In this document: one piece after another, positions 1 to 9,555 of the stretch
How positions within the stretch are numbered: the first letter of the stretch is position 1
How the letters are laid out: the number at the start of each line of letters is the position of its first letter
Assembly (NCBI GenBank): GCA_006226375.1
Contig: SBHC01000005.1
Span: 296,385 to 360,384, forward strand
Direction of reading: 5' to 3'
From: Deltaproteobacteria bacterium
GTDB taxonomy: Bacteria > Myxococcota_C > UBA6777
Length of the DNA stretch: 64,000 bases
Notes under the pieces: model-generated
Databases searched by the model: none
Told to the model about the DNA's origin: nothing
Seen by the model: the letters and a program-made list of their open reading frames with translations, nothing else
Program-made: the position numbers and the translations under genes

Positions 1-967
1 CATCCAGCGCAACCCCTTGGCTCAAGACAGCTGGTTGGATCTTCCAAACGTTGAAGAGGACGACAACCAAAACAACAGCGAAGCGTTTGAACCCAAACCA
101 ACGCAGCGAACAGAGCCTCCCCCATCAGCTCAATCCAAGCCCAAGTCATCAATCCTTCCCGACAGCTTTAGCCCTGCACAAGAGGACGGCCCAACCAAAC
201 TGACTTCCAGCCCTTTTGCTGAAGCTGAAAAAGAAGAAGAAGAAGCGCTTGGAGTACAGCGGCGTCCCTTGGGCAAGCTTAAGCTCACCCCTGAAGCATC
301 GCAGCCGCTGGAAGATACCGGCTCTCCCAGTATGGAGTTCTTGCTTCGAGATCGACTGAAGCAGCGCCAAGAGCTTTGGTACACTCTCATTCCACTGACG
401 CTCCGAATGCTCGTGCTGGTTGGCTTTGTTGTCCTTTTTGCCTGGCTCTGGACCTCACTGGATCGAGGCTCCTTTGCTTCCAGCAACCTGGGATGGGCTC
501 CCATCAGTCAAACATTTTTCGGAGAGCACTCTCCCTGGAAGTTTAGAACGGTTCGTCAACAATGGCGCCGCGTCGGCAAACGCCCCGTGCTTGTCTTGCG
601 TGGAACGCTGGAACACAACAGCAAGAAACCGCAACAACAGCCCCGCATCGTCATCACTTACAACGAAAAGGGCAAAGCCAAACGCTCACCCTTGATGGCC
701 TGTTGCGCAGTAGCCAAAGCTTCTCATCTGAAAGCGCTGCATTCCGTATCTAGTGTTCGTCAGTGGCAACGAGCCCCGTCGTCCAAGCGCGTCACGACTC
801 TTTCCGCCAACAAAGCTGTTCCCTTCACACTTCTGTGGCTTCCTCCAAAAGGAATACAATCCTTCAAGCTGCGTGTTGTCCCCTCGAAAGCCAGGCCACC
901 ACAACGTCGTCGCCCCGTCGAGCGTGATGAGTTCGACAGCGACGACGACGATGACGACGATGACTGA
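1..967 (+). CDS. DUF3426-like single-pass membrane protein (5' partial)
   Basis: The frame is open to the left window edge, so the N-terminus is missing; a TTG at 17 has no clear ribosome site and is unlikely to be the start. The visible part has a Pro/Ser/Glu-rich linker (about residues 1-115), one membrane helix near residues 125-145 (LVLVGFVVLFAWLW), and a C-terminal domain with the pattern VLVLRGTLEHNS...RIVITYNEKGKA, which resembles DUF3426 proteins. Those usually start with an MJ0042 zinc ribbon, which here would lie outside the window. The protein ends in a run of Asp (about ten of the last eleven residues). It is followed 15 bp later by the next gene and probably shares its transcript. 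Function unknown; an envelope role is inferred from topology only. Confidence 0.6.
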   Translation, partial: IQRNPLAQDSWLDLPNVEEDDNQNNSEAFEPKPTQRTEPPPSAQSKPKSSILPDSFSPAQEDGPTKLTSSPFAEAEKEEEEALGVQRRPLGKLKLTPEASQPLEDTGSPSMEFLLRDRLKQRQELWYTLIPLTLRMLVLVGFVVLFAWLWTSLDRGSFASSNLGWAPISQTFFGEHSPWKFRTVRQQWRRVGKRPVLVLRGTLEHNSKKPQQQPRIVITYNEKGKAKRSPLMACCAVAKASHLKALHSVSSVRQWQRAPSSKRVTTLSANKAVPFTLLWLPPKGIQSFKLRVVPSKARPPQRRRPVERDEFDSDDDDDDDD

Positions 968-982
968 GAGGCAGCAGGAAAC

Positions 983-1852
983 TTGGCAGACACAAGAACT
1001 CCCAAAGAGAACGCACTCGAAGCCTTTGCTATGCTCAAGCAAAGAACGGGTGCTATCCGAGAGCGGGCCATGCGGCGTGAGCTGTTGGGTGAGACCCTCA
1101 ACCAGCTAGCACCTGCCAGCCAGGCCGAGTTGCTGCAGCTCATTGTAAAAGAAAGCGCCCGTGGCACCGACGCAATCCCCCTGCTCACTGCGTTTCAAGA
1201 CCTGCCCAAAGCAACACACCAGCTGTCGTATGAGCAGGTCCGCTTGATTTACGCAGAAGCAGAGCAGCAAGGTTATACACAGGTCCAGAGGCTGTTGTTG
1301 ATTTCGCAGTCCAACCGGAACAAACCTGCTGTGCTGAAAGGCCACCCTTCCTTGAGCGGCACCTCCTTGGGAATGCGCAAATACATGGCCCGCAAGCCCA
1401 ACCCAGGCATGTTGGAGAAGCTCCTTCTGGATCCTGACCCCACAGTCATTCGCAATCTTCTCCGCAACCCACGCATCACAGAGCGTGAAGTGCTCAAGAT
1501 CTGCTCGCGACGCCCCAACCACCCTGAAGTCCTTGAAGAAGTCGCCAACAGCAGCAAATGGTCCACGAGGTACCAAGTCAAACTTGCCCTCGTACAAAAT
1601 CCCTATACACCTTCCACCGTATCGTTGCCTTTGCTTCCGCAGCTCAACACTCCCCACCTCGAACGCATCGCAAGTATGGACAACCTGCCCCCGCAGGTAC
1701 TTTACATGGCCGAAGAAGTCCTCAAAAACCGCAACGATGACCCCGAAGAAGTCCTCGACCTCAGCGAGTTGGCTGCCCTTGACGAAGCGGAGCTGCCTTT
1801 TGCGAGTACGCTCAACCTCTCCGTCCAACCTGCCGGTGAGCACGAAGGCTGA
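983..1852 (+). CDS. Hypothetical alpha-helical (HEAT-like) protein
   Basis: A 289-residue soluble protein without signal peptide or membrane helix. The start is a TTG preceded by GCAGGAA; an ATG at 1031 is the alternative. The middle and end consist of short helical units with repeated motifs such as LLLDPDPTVIRNLLRNP, ITEREVLKICSRRP, HPEVLEEVANSS and VLYMAEEVLKNRNDD, which look like a leucine-rich-variant or HEAT-type solenoid. I cannot assign it to a named family; a DUF2336-type solenoid is one possibility. It follows the DUF3426-like gene by 15 bp, suggesting an operon, and ends 1 bp from the convergent giant surface-protein gene. Confidence 0.6.
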   Translation: MADTRTPKENALEAFAMLKQRTGAIRERAMRRELLGETLNQLAPASQAELLQLIVKESARGTDAIPLLTAFQDLPKATHQLSYEQVRLIYAEAEQQGYTQVQRLLLISQSNRNKPAVLKGHPSLSGTSLGMRKYMARKPNPGMLEKLLLDPDPTVIRNLLRNPRITEREVLKICSRRPNHPEVLEEVANSSKWSTRYQVKLALVQNPYTPSTVSLPLLPQLNTPHLERIASMDNLPPQVLYMAEEVLKNRNDDPEEVLDLSELAALDEAELPFASTLNLSVQPAGEHEG

Positions 1853-1853
1853 C

Positions 1854-4800
1854 CTACGAGGCGAAACGACGCCGTCGTCGCAACCAGAGTCCGAATCCAG
1901 CGACAAACAACCACAGCCCCCAACCCAACCAAGGCACAGAAGAAGGAGCCCCTGTTGAACACTGACAACCTTGCTGGGTCGGTGTGGACTCACGGATCTG
2001 TACAACAATGGATGTTGGAATGGACTGAGCCAGGCTATCCGACACCTGAAGCTGGAACCGATAAATACCCTCTTCCGTCGCTCGAACCTTAAGAATCTTG
2101 GACTCTGTATCCTTCAGGGAAAGGGGTGGCCCTGACAATTGCTTCCAGGAATAGGTGAGCGAGTCACCGTCCAGATCTGAGCTGGACGATCCGTCAAGAA
2201 TCAGCTCTTGCCCTACCACAGCTTGGCCTCCCACCTCGATTAAAGCAACAGGAGGCTGGTTGGTGCCGTTCACTCGCACCGTGACGGTCGATTCCAACGA
2301 TGTCGCTTTCCCATCATCCACCCGCAAGCCAAACACATACCTCGAGATGGTCGAATCTTTGGCTGTAAAGCTCGGATGCGCCGGGTCAGTCAGGTTCAAC
2401 GTGATCTGTCGGTCCATTGGCTCGATCAAACGCCACTGGTATTGGAGTTTGTCGCCGCTGTCCAGATCGTAGCTCGCCGAGCCATCCAAGGACACGCTCT
2501 GCCCAAGGCGGACTGTTTGATCGCTTCCAGCGTTGGCGTAAGGCATCTTGTTCACATCATCGTTGACAACCACGTCCACATACGAAGGCTTGCTCCAAGC
2601 GATGCCGTCGTAGACTTCCAGAGAGAATCGTAAGATCCCATATGTAACCGGCAAGAACGATGGCTTGACCGAATCCGGGTTTTGCAACAAGACCGGAAAA
2701 CCAGAGACTTGCCGCCACCGAAAGCGCAGTTGACTGTTGTCAGAGGCATCAGGATCATAGCTCTTGGAGCCATCAAGAATCACGACCTGCCCTGCGTTGC
2801 GGCTGTTGTCACCAACAAAGGACTCTCCCGCCTGGGCAATCGGGGGTTTGTTTGTGCTCACGTTGGTCAGAACCTGCACCAGCACAGGAGCACTGACAGG
2901 ACCACTCCCTTGCACAGTCAGTTGAAAGAGAAGCGGCGAAGGACTCAACACAAAGAACGAAGGGCGCGCGGACTTTCCATCTCGAAGTTCAGCCAAAGCC
3001 CCATGGAGTTGTTTCCATGCAAAGGAAAGCTGCGCTCCTGAAGGATCCACGCTTTGTGAGGCATCAAGCTGAAACCATGTCTCCTGGGTTGCGTAGGTCG
3101 AGATCACACGCGCGATGGGCAGCTGCGCTCCGGCTCCCGCTCCTTGCACGGCAATGCCCCAGACCTCCTGTTTGGAAATGTAGGTGAGATTGCGTACAAC
3201 CAGCCCTACTTCGTAATAGCCTGGCTTTGTTGCAACAAACGAAGTCGTCACAGCGTTGGGGGTGGACAACGTTGCACCCTCTGGCCCTGAAACAATAGAC
3301 CACTGGAACTTGATCGTTTCTTTGTTTGTTGTATCAGACAAATTCTGGCTACGGCTTGCATCAAGCTCCAACGACTGGCCCACGTTACCCTCACGAGGTC
3401 CGACAATCACCGCGTAGGGCACAAACACATTTTGCGCGATTTCATGAACAACCACCTCAGTCATCGTTGTCGAAGATTCGGGCCTCTCAAAAGCAGGACG
3501 ATCCTCTGTCACTGTGAGAGCAAACCGATAAACCCCCGGACGCTGTGGGGAGAAGCGTAGAGATGATGCGCTTGATGACCAGTTCCGCTGTTCAATGTTG
3601 TCAATCCAAAGCTTCCAAGAGAACAGCAACTTGTCTCCGTTGGTATCGACGCTTTGGGTGCCATCCAGGAGCACATCCTCGCCCACTTCTCCAGCCAGAG
3701 GCGCCCAAACCTGAGCCAGAGGCGCCACGTTGCGCACCACAACCTGGACGAAGCCAGGGGCGCTCTTTTTCCCTTCTTTCTCCACCACCAACGAGAACAC
3801 ATACGTACCTGAGTTCCGAAGGATGACCTTAATTTGGGCACGGGTTGGGTTGGCGATATCAACGGAGGCAGGCCCCTGAACCAGTCGCCATTGGTATTTC
3901 AAACCGACCGTTAAACCGTTGGCGTCCTGGCTTTTTTCACCATTCAGCACGATCTCACCGGGCGCGACTTGTTGGTTGTCTCCTGGGATAGCGATAGGGA
4001 CATCTTCGTTGGTTCCCACCTCAAGGGAGAAGAGCATGTGATCGTTGGCAGCCCCATCAGAGACCCTTAACTCTACAGGATGGAGCCCGACATCTTGAGC
4101 CTTGGGCTCCCAGGTCAGCGCCACCAGAAACACAGAACTGGGCTGCGCGCCTCCGGCTCCTGTGCTCACTTGAGCCTGCAAACCGTTCGGCGCACGCAAC
4201 AAATTCACAAACAAGTTTTGTGTGTTGGGGTCAGGGTCCTCGACCACCAGCACGCATTTGTACGATGTATCGACAGCCGTTTGTGTACACGGCACAGACA
4301 AAAAACGAGGCGCGTCATTGGTGTTGTTCACGGTTAAGGTGAAGGTTTGTGTCACGCTAGCACCGTGCTCGTCTTGCACTTGCACCGACACTTCTGCCTG
4401 GCCAACGTCCTGATTCCCAGGAGTCCACCACAACCAACCATCCAACGCTCCGATGCTCATACCCGAGGGGCCACGTAGCAGCTGGTAGTGCAGACGAGAA
4501 CCCGAGTCTGGGTCTTCCGCACGGACGGAGTAACCAAAAACTTGCCCCTCTGTCGCTTGCAATGGTGGACTGGATACGATCTGGGGAGGGCGATTGTCAG
4601 CCTCCACCTGGAGTTGAAAGGTTTGCGTATCAAACGCGCCTGCAGCATCCACAACGCGAACGCGCACCAACACGATACGCCCCGCATCGTTGGAGGACGG
4701 CGTCCACTGCAACAAACCAGACGATGAATCCAAGACCATCCCGGTGGGGGCTTGTTGCATAACCCAACGAATCTTGTCACCGGGGTCAGGGTCTTGGGCG

Positions 4801-7800
4801 TTTAAGCTGTACTGAAACATCTGCCCTGGCGTTGCGCGCTGCGTAGGCACAGAGACGATTCGAGGAGGGTCGTTGCGATTCTGCACCTCTACAGTCCATG
4901 TTGCCTGCAACGAGCCGCCGCGACCGTCACGCACAACCACAGCGATGGTATGAGAGCCCACCTGCTCTGCACTTGGCATCCAAACGAGTAGACCTGAACG
5001 AGGCTGAATGGTCACGCCCGGTGGGGCTGCAAGCAAGCTGTACGTGAGCGGGTCTTTGTCGAGATCAGCCGCCTGCAGCGCGACCTGGTACGATTGTCCT
5101 TCGTTGATTTTCACCGTGGTTGTCGGGGGCGCCACCGTCCAGGTAGGGGCGCGATTGTTCGCAGAGACATGCACCGTGAAAAACTGTCGGCCGACTGCTC
5201 CCCGCTGGTCAACCACTTCCACCCACACCAAGAAGAACCCGTTGGCATGTTCGGCTCCAGGCAACCACTGAATCGTTCTGGTTTGAGAATCCAGGGTCAT
5301 CTGGTTTTGAATTTTCAGCGCCAGAGGCTTCTCCACCAGCCTGATCGTAGGAATGGTGTCATTCTCTGCGTCTTGAATTTGCAGCGTGTAGGAATACAAC
5401 TTGCCTACAGTCGCCCCCAGAGGGGGTTCTGACACCACAACGGGAGCTGTGTTTCTATCTTCCACTTGCAATGTAAACGTTTGACTGGCGCTTTTCCCTT
5501 GCGAGTCTTGCACACGCCACACGACAGCATGAGAACCCACATCCTTGGACCCAGGCGTCCATTGCAACAAGCCACTTTGGGGATGCAATGTCATACCGTT
5601 GGGTCCTTTCAACAACTGATAGGAGAGGAGATCACCAGGGTTGGGGTCAACGGCTTGCAGTTGCACTGCAAACACCTCGCCCTCCTTCACCGTCATGGTC
5701 GTTGAAGTCGACTTAATCGACGGTGGTTGGTTGCTTTGGTGAACCTGCAGTTGAAAGGATTGTTCAGCAGAGAGTCCACCCAAGCGGTCGGTGACCTGCA
5801 CCTTAACCAAGTGGGAGCCGACGTCTTTGTCCTCGGGGCTCCAAGTGATGATGCCTCGCTGTGCATCCACAGACATTCCCGAAGGTGCTTGGGTTAATGT
5901 CCAACGCAGCGTCGCACGATCACCGGCATCCTGGTCTACGGCACGAACGGCGTACGAATACGCAGCGCCGCTGAATGCTTCAAGTTGGGGCACACTAACA
6001 ATCTGAGGCGGATGGTTGATGGGCTTAACCTTGAGGCTGGTTTGCCACCACACCACGCCTCCTTTTTCATCGCTAACCCGAAGCTTCACAGTCCACGTGC
6101 CTTGCTGCCAAAACGCTGGCGTCCAGCGGATTTCCTGGCTCGCACTATCCACAGTGAGACCTTCAGGACCTTCTACCAACACAAGGGAGACTTTGTCCCC
6201 ATCAGGATCTTTGGCTTCGACCTTCCAAACAAAGGGCTTGCCTTCCTCAACATCGATCTGCTCCGGCTTCTTGACCTGGGGTGGACGGTTTTCGCCGGTG
6301 ACAACCTTGATGGAAAACTTTTGCTCAGCGACACCGCCCTGACCGTCTGAGACCTGAACGACCACAGGGATTTCACTGCGCTGAGCGTCGTCAGCCGTAG
6401 GTTGCCAAACCAGCACAGCGACAGCGCGTCGAGAGCCTAGGCTTCGAGTCCCCAGCACGTCGGTGTCTGCGGTCTGCCAGACGACAGACACACCTTGTTG
6501 CTGCAGTGTCATGCCTGCAGGGCCCTGCACAGAGAAGATCAGAGTGTCGGCGGACTGCAAACCGTCCGGATCATGAGCAATCACACGGTACAGATACGGC
6601 TGACCAACGCTGGCCCAACGCAAAGGCTGCGACACAATCAGAGGCAGAGAATTCTGAGGTTTCACCCGCACAACAAAAGCCTGGGAAGTGGCAGCCCCCC
6701 GACCATCCACCACTTCCATAACCACGCGATGAGAGCCGACATCGTTGCGCTGAGGAATCCACCGGATCAAGCCCGTCGCTCTCTCCACCTCCATCGTGGC
6801 AGGGTGTTCGACCAGACGAAACCAAGGAGCAGGACTGGCGCCATCCTTGTCCTCCACGGTGGGCTGGTACGTATAAAGCTGCCCTTGCGTGACTTCTGTT
6901 GGGGGTTGTGAGGTCCACACCGGTGGATCGTTGGAATCTTCCACAACAATCTGAAACGACTGCTGCGTACTAGCCCCCTGACGGTCACTGACCGACACGA
7001 TCACATCATGGGCTTTGACCAAGGCCTGGTCTTGAGGCAACCACACAATCAGGCCGGTTGCGGGATCAATGGTCATCCCTGACGGTGCTTGTTGCAGTGC
7101 GTAGCGAAGAGGCTCTTTGTCAGGGTCAACGGCATGAACAGCGTAACGGTAAAGAGCCCCCTGTTTGGCCCGGTTCACAGGAGAAGACTGAATGACAGGA
7201 GCATCGTTCTGGTTGGTCACAAGAAGCGAGAAACGCTCCCACACCACGCCCCCTTTTTGATCCGCAACTCGAACAGCCACAGCGTGCTTGCCAACATCAT
7301 CAGCACCTGGAGTCCACTGAAGCTCCACAGAGTCCTTGGTCGACGAGGTGTTGAGGTTCATCCCCGACGGAGCCTGAAACAACGAGAAGCTCAGGCTTTC
7401 CCCCTCATCGTCCTTGGCTTGCAAGATGTAACGGAACAGCTTGCCCTGCTCCACAACGACTGGTGGTTCGGAGGTGATCAAAGGAATGTTATTGGTTTTG
7501 ACGACATCAATGGCCCACTGTTGGATTGTCTGTCGACCTGTACCATCTTCCACTTCCACAGACACATTAACGCGTCCAACCTGCTGGGGAAGCCATCGAA
7601 CAACACCCTCTGCAGACACCACCATATCCTTGGGACCGGAGAGCAGCTGGTACTTCAAGACGCTTCCAGGGTCGGGGTCCATGGCCCGAATCGGATACAC
7701 GTAAGGACGTCCGACTGTTGCTCCCACCAACGGTTGTGAAAGAAACCGCGGCGCCTGCTCCACATTCTGCACCTCAAGAACAAACGACTGCTGCGTGGAA

Positions 7801-8468
7801 GCCCCCTGATTGTCTAAGACTTGTACGACTACGCTGTGTTTCCCCACTTGGTTTTCGTTGGGCTGCCAGTCCACGACCCCTTGAGCCGAAAGTGTCATCC
7901 CGCTCGGAGCCGAAAGCAGCTTGTACGTTAGCGTGTCCTGGGTTGGATCTGGATCGGTGGCCTGCAAACTGTAGCGGTACTGTCCACCCTCTTGGACCTG
8001 AACAGTCGGGGTAGACTGAATCACAGGGGGTTCGTTCTGGTTGATCACCTGCACAACAAAGCTTTGGGTGTACTTTTTGCCTTGATCGTCTGTCGCCTGC
8101 ACCTCTACGGTGTGCGTTCCTACATCTTTGTTTTGTGGCAACCAAGACAGAGCCGCCAACCAACGGCAACAACCGCGTGAGCCCAATGAAGAAAGTTGCA
8201 TTCCTTGGGGTGCCTTGAGCAAGGAAAATGTAACGCGCGCTGCACGCCAACTCTCTCCCCAAAGGTCGAGCCGCTCATGCACCATGGTTCCTTCCAGCCA
8301 GACTTTGCGAGGCTGATTGATAAACGCCGGAGGTTTTGGCGTTTGGGCCCAAAGCAATGTCGGTCCACAGAGCACAAGGAGAGCCATGAGCCCTCCGAAG
8401 CCCCAAGCCCAGCTCCTCCTAGCCAGATGTCCCTTTGTACCCGTGAGTGAACGCAGTAGACTCAACAA
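1854..8468 (-). CDS. Giant surface protein: 15 Ig/cadherin-like + 7 PKD-like repeats, MYXO-CTERM-like tail
   Basis: A 2204-residue exported protein. The start is TTG at 8468, supported by GAGG seven bases upstream; an N-terminal signal segment follows (hydrophobic core LMALLVLCGPTLLWAQ). Residues about 45-1485 contain fifteen repeats of about 95 residues, each opening with an N-x-P-P-x-I-x-S-x-P type boundary and containing D-P-D, G-P-x-G-M and W-x-P motifs, like putative Ig (He_PIG)/cadherin-like modules. Residues about 1488-2160 contain seven PKD-like modules (LDGSxSxDxD...Y-x-W). The end is GCQC, a membrane helix (WLGWGLWLFVAGFGLWL) and RRRRR, matching the layout of MYXO-CTERM sorting tails. 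Likely a cell-surface adhesin or scaffold; ligand unknown. It stands alone between a flavoprotein gene upstream and a convergent orphan. Confidence 0.8.
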   Translation of the reverse strand: MLSLLRSLTGTKGHLARRSWAWGFGGLMALLVLCGPTLLWAQTPKPPAFINQPRKVWLEGTMVHERLDLWGESWRAARVTFSLLKAPQGMQLSSLGSRGCCRWLAALSWLPQNKDVGTHTVEVQATDDQGKKYTQSFVVQVINQNEPPVIQSTPTVQVQEGGQYRYSLQATDPDPTQDTLTYKLLSAPSGMTLSAQGVVDWQPNENQVGKHSVVVQVLDNQGASTQQSFVLEVQNVEQAPRFLSQPLVGATVGRPYVYPIRAMDPDPGSVLKYQLLSGPKDMVVSAEGVVRWLPQQVGRVNVSVEVEDGTGRQTIQQWAIDVVKTNNIPLITSEPPVVVEQGKLFRYILQAKDDEGESLSFSLFQAPSGMNLNTSSTKDSVELQWTPGADDVGKHAVAVRVADQKGGVVWERFSLLVTNQNDAPVIQSSPVNRAKQGALYRYAVHAVDPDKEPLRYALQQAPSGMTIDPATGLIVWLPQDQALVKAHDVIVSVSDRQGASTQQSFQIVVEDSNDPPVWTSQPPTEVTQGQLYTYQPTVEDKDGASPAPWFRLVEHPATMEVERATGLIRWIPQRNDVGSHRVVMEVVDGRGAATSQAFVVRVKPQNSLPLIVSQPLRWASVGQPYLYRVIAHDPDGLQSADTLIFSVQGPAGMTLQQQGVSVVWQTADTDVLGTRSLGSRRAVAVLVWQPTADDAQRSEIPVVVQVSDGQGGVAEQKFSIKVVTGENRPPQVKKPEQIDVEEGKPFVWKVEAKDPDGDKVSLVLVEGPEGLTVDSASQEIRWTPAFWQQGTWTVKLRVSDEKGGVVWWQTSLKVKPINHPPQIVSVPQLEAFSGAAYSYAVRAVDQDAGDRATLRWTLTQAPSGMSVDAQRGIITWSPEDKDVGSHLVKVQVTDRLGGLSAEQSFQLQVHQSNQPPSIKSTSTTMTVKEGEVFAVQLQAVDPNPGDLLSYQLLKGPNGMTLHPQSGLLQWTPGSKDVGSHAVVWRVQDSQGKSASQTFTLQVEDRNTAPVVVSEPPLGATVGKLYSYTLQIQDAENDTIPTIRLVEKPLALKIQNQMTLDSQTRTIQWLPGAEHANGFFLVWVEVVDQRGAVGRQFFTVHVSANNRAPTWTVAPPTTTVKINEGQSYQVALQAADLDKDPLTYSLLAAPPGVTIQPRSGLLVWMPSAEQVGSHTIAVVVRDGRGGSLQATWTVEVQNRNDPPRIVSVPTQRATPGQMFQYSLNAQDPDPGDKIRWVMQQAPTGMVLDSSSGLLQWTPSSNDAGRIVLVRVRVVDAAGAFDTQTFQLQVEADNRPPQIVSSPPLQATEGQVFGYSVRAEDPDSGSRLHYQLLRGPSGMSIGALDGWLWWTPGNQDVGQAEVSVQVQDEHGASVTQTFTLTVNNTNDAPRFLSVPCTQTAVDTSYKCVLVVEDPDPNTQNLFVNLLRAPNGLQAQVSTGAGGAQPSSVFLVALTWEPKAQDVGLHPVELRVSDGAANDHMLFSLEVGTNEDVPIAIPGDNQQVAPGEIVLNGEKSQDANGLTVGLKYQWRLVQGPASVDIANPTRAQIKVILRNSGTYVFSLVVEKEGKKSAPGFVQVVVRNVAPLAQVWAPLAGEVGEDVLLDGTQSVDTNGDKLLFSWKLWIDNIEQRNWSSSASSLRFSPQRPGVYRFALTVTEDRPAFERPESSTTMTEVVVHEIAQNVFVPYAVIVGPREGNVGQSLELDASRSQNLSDTTNKETIKFQWSIVSGPEGATLSTPNAVTTSFVATKPGYYEVGLVVRNLTYISKQEVWGIAVQGAGAGAQLPIARVISTYATQETWFQLDASQSVDPSGAQLSFAWKQLHGALAELRDGKSARPSFFVLSPSPLLFQLTVQGSGPVSAPVLVQVLTNVSTNKPPIAQAGESFVGDNSRNAGQVVILDGSKSYDPDASDNSQLRFRWRQVSGFPVLLQNPDSVKPSFLPVTYGILRFSLEVYDGIAWSKPSYVDVVVNDDVNKMPYANAGSDQTVRLGQSVSLDGSASYDLDSGDKLQYQWRLIEPMDRQITLNLTDPAHPSFTAKDSTISRYVFGLRVDDGKATSLESTVTVRVNGTNQPPVALIEVGGQAVVGQELILDGSSSSDLDGDSLTYSWKQLSGPPLSLKDTESKILKVRATEEGIYRFQLQVSDSLAQSIPTSIVVQIRESTPTQQGCQCSTGAPSSVPWLGWGLWLFVAGFGLWLRRRRRFAS

Positions 8469-8581
8469 AATGCGACCTCATTCCCAACCAAAAAGATTCT
8501 TTCCTGTGCAGCAAGCCTCCGTTGTCTCCTTCAGCAATCTCAGCAAAAACTCAAATCATCCGTAACATTGAGAGCCATCCC

Positions 8582-8625
8582 AAAGACAAAGAAGGCTCTA
8601 CCATACTACACAGAACTGAGCCTTC
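8582..8625 (-). terminator. Rho-independent terminator for the flavoprotein gene
   Basis: On the minus strand an 8-bp perfect stem GAAGGCTC/GAGCCTTC (8618-8625 with 8591-8598) with a 19-nt loop is followed by TTTGTCTTT. It overlaps the last codons of the flavoprotein gene and separates it from the giant repeat protein downstream. Confidence 0.5.
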
Positions 8626-9523
8626 GCTCAATGGCACGCATCGCCAGACAGGCCTGACCTGCAGCCACAGAAAGGGAAGGATCTTGTGGGGTACAAACAT
8701 CGCCCACAGCCCATACCCAAGGAAGAGACGTCTGCTGTGAAGCATCCACGGTGAGGTAGCCCTTGGACAACTTGGGACTGTTCTCCCCCATCCATCGGGT
8801 TCGAGGCTCCATTCCAATCTTCACCAACACAGCCTCAACCTCCAACGAACGCGTACCATCAGGACCCTGAATTTCCACGCCCGTCACACTCTCCTCTCCG
8901 TTTACTTTCACCACATCAGATTCGTACAGAACTTCTACATTCGAGAGGCCATCGACCTGCTCTTGAAAAGACTGCCGCGCACGAGGAGATGTCCCACGAT
9001 ACACGATGGTGATGTGAGGACACTCATCCGCCATCATGGTTGCATTCTCAAATGCCCCGTCACCTCCACCGACAATGCAGGCGGCTCGTCCTGCAAACTC
9101 TTCCTTGTGACCGTTGTAAGAGAGGTAGACTCCGGCATCTTCCCATTTCTCGCTGCCAGGAACGCGCAAACGACGCTGCTCCAAGCCTGTAGCAATGACC
9201 AGGGCTTGTGTCTCGAACTGTACCTCATCACACACCACGACCTGGTTTTCCCAGTCCACACGTTGAACCATAGCGTTGCAACGAGGAGCAATCTCCAGTG
9301 CATTGAGTTGCGATTCCAACTGTGTTACCAATCCAGCGCCATCGCAAACCAGGCCTGGATAGTCAGGGATCGTGTTGTGAATTTTGTGGAGTTGGCCGCC
9401 CAACTGCTGGGATTGCTCCAACACCACACACTCCAGCCCCAGCCGTTTGCCCCACAAAGCAGCGGCGAGGCCAGCCATACCCGCTCCCACAATCACAACA
9501 TCCACTACCTGGGCTTTGCTCAT
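8606..9523 (-). CDS. Thioredoxin-reductase-like FAD/NAD(P)H oxidoreductase lacking the CxxC
   Basis: A 305-residue two-dinucleotide-domain flavoprotein. Residues 9-18 carry the FAD motif VVIVGAGMAG, residues about 110-112 the ATG motif, residues 149-155 the NAD(P)H-binding GGG (CIVGGGDGAFENA), and residues 272-276 the VGD motif that contacts FAD. The fold and length match thioredoxin reductase. However, where thioredoxin reductase has CATCDG this protein has YLSYNG (residues 133-138), so both redox-active cysteines are tyrosines. It therefore probably does not reduce thioredoxin; ferredoxin/flavodoxin-NADP reductases of the same fold also lack the pair and are the best alternative. The start is ATG 9523, only 32 bp from a divergent gene. 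Confidence 0.8.
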   Translation of the reverse strand: MSKAQVVDVVIVGAGMAGLAAALWGKRLGLECVVLEQSQQLGGQLHKIHNTIPDYPGLVCDGAGLVTQLESQLNALEIAPRCNAMVQRVDWENQVVVCDEVQFETQALVIATGLEQRRLRVPGSEKWEDAGVYLSYNGHKEEFAGRAACIVGGGDGAFENATMMADECPHITIVYRGTSPRARQSFQEQVDGLSNVEVLYESDVVKVNGEESVTGVEIQGPDGTRSLEVEAVLVKIGMEPRTRWMGENSPKLSKGYLTVDASQQTSLPWVWAVGDVCTPQDPSLSVAAGQACLAMRAIERRLSSV

Positions 9524-9555
9524 TGTCCTGTTCCTATCTTTGCAACGAGAGAATC

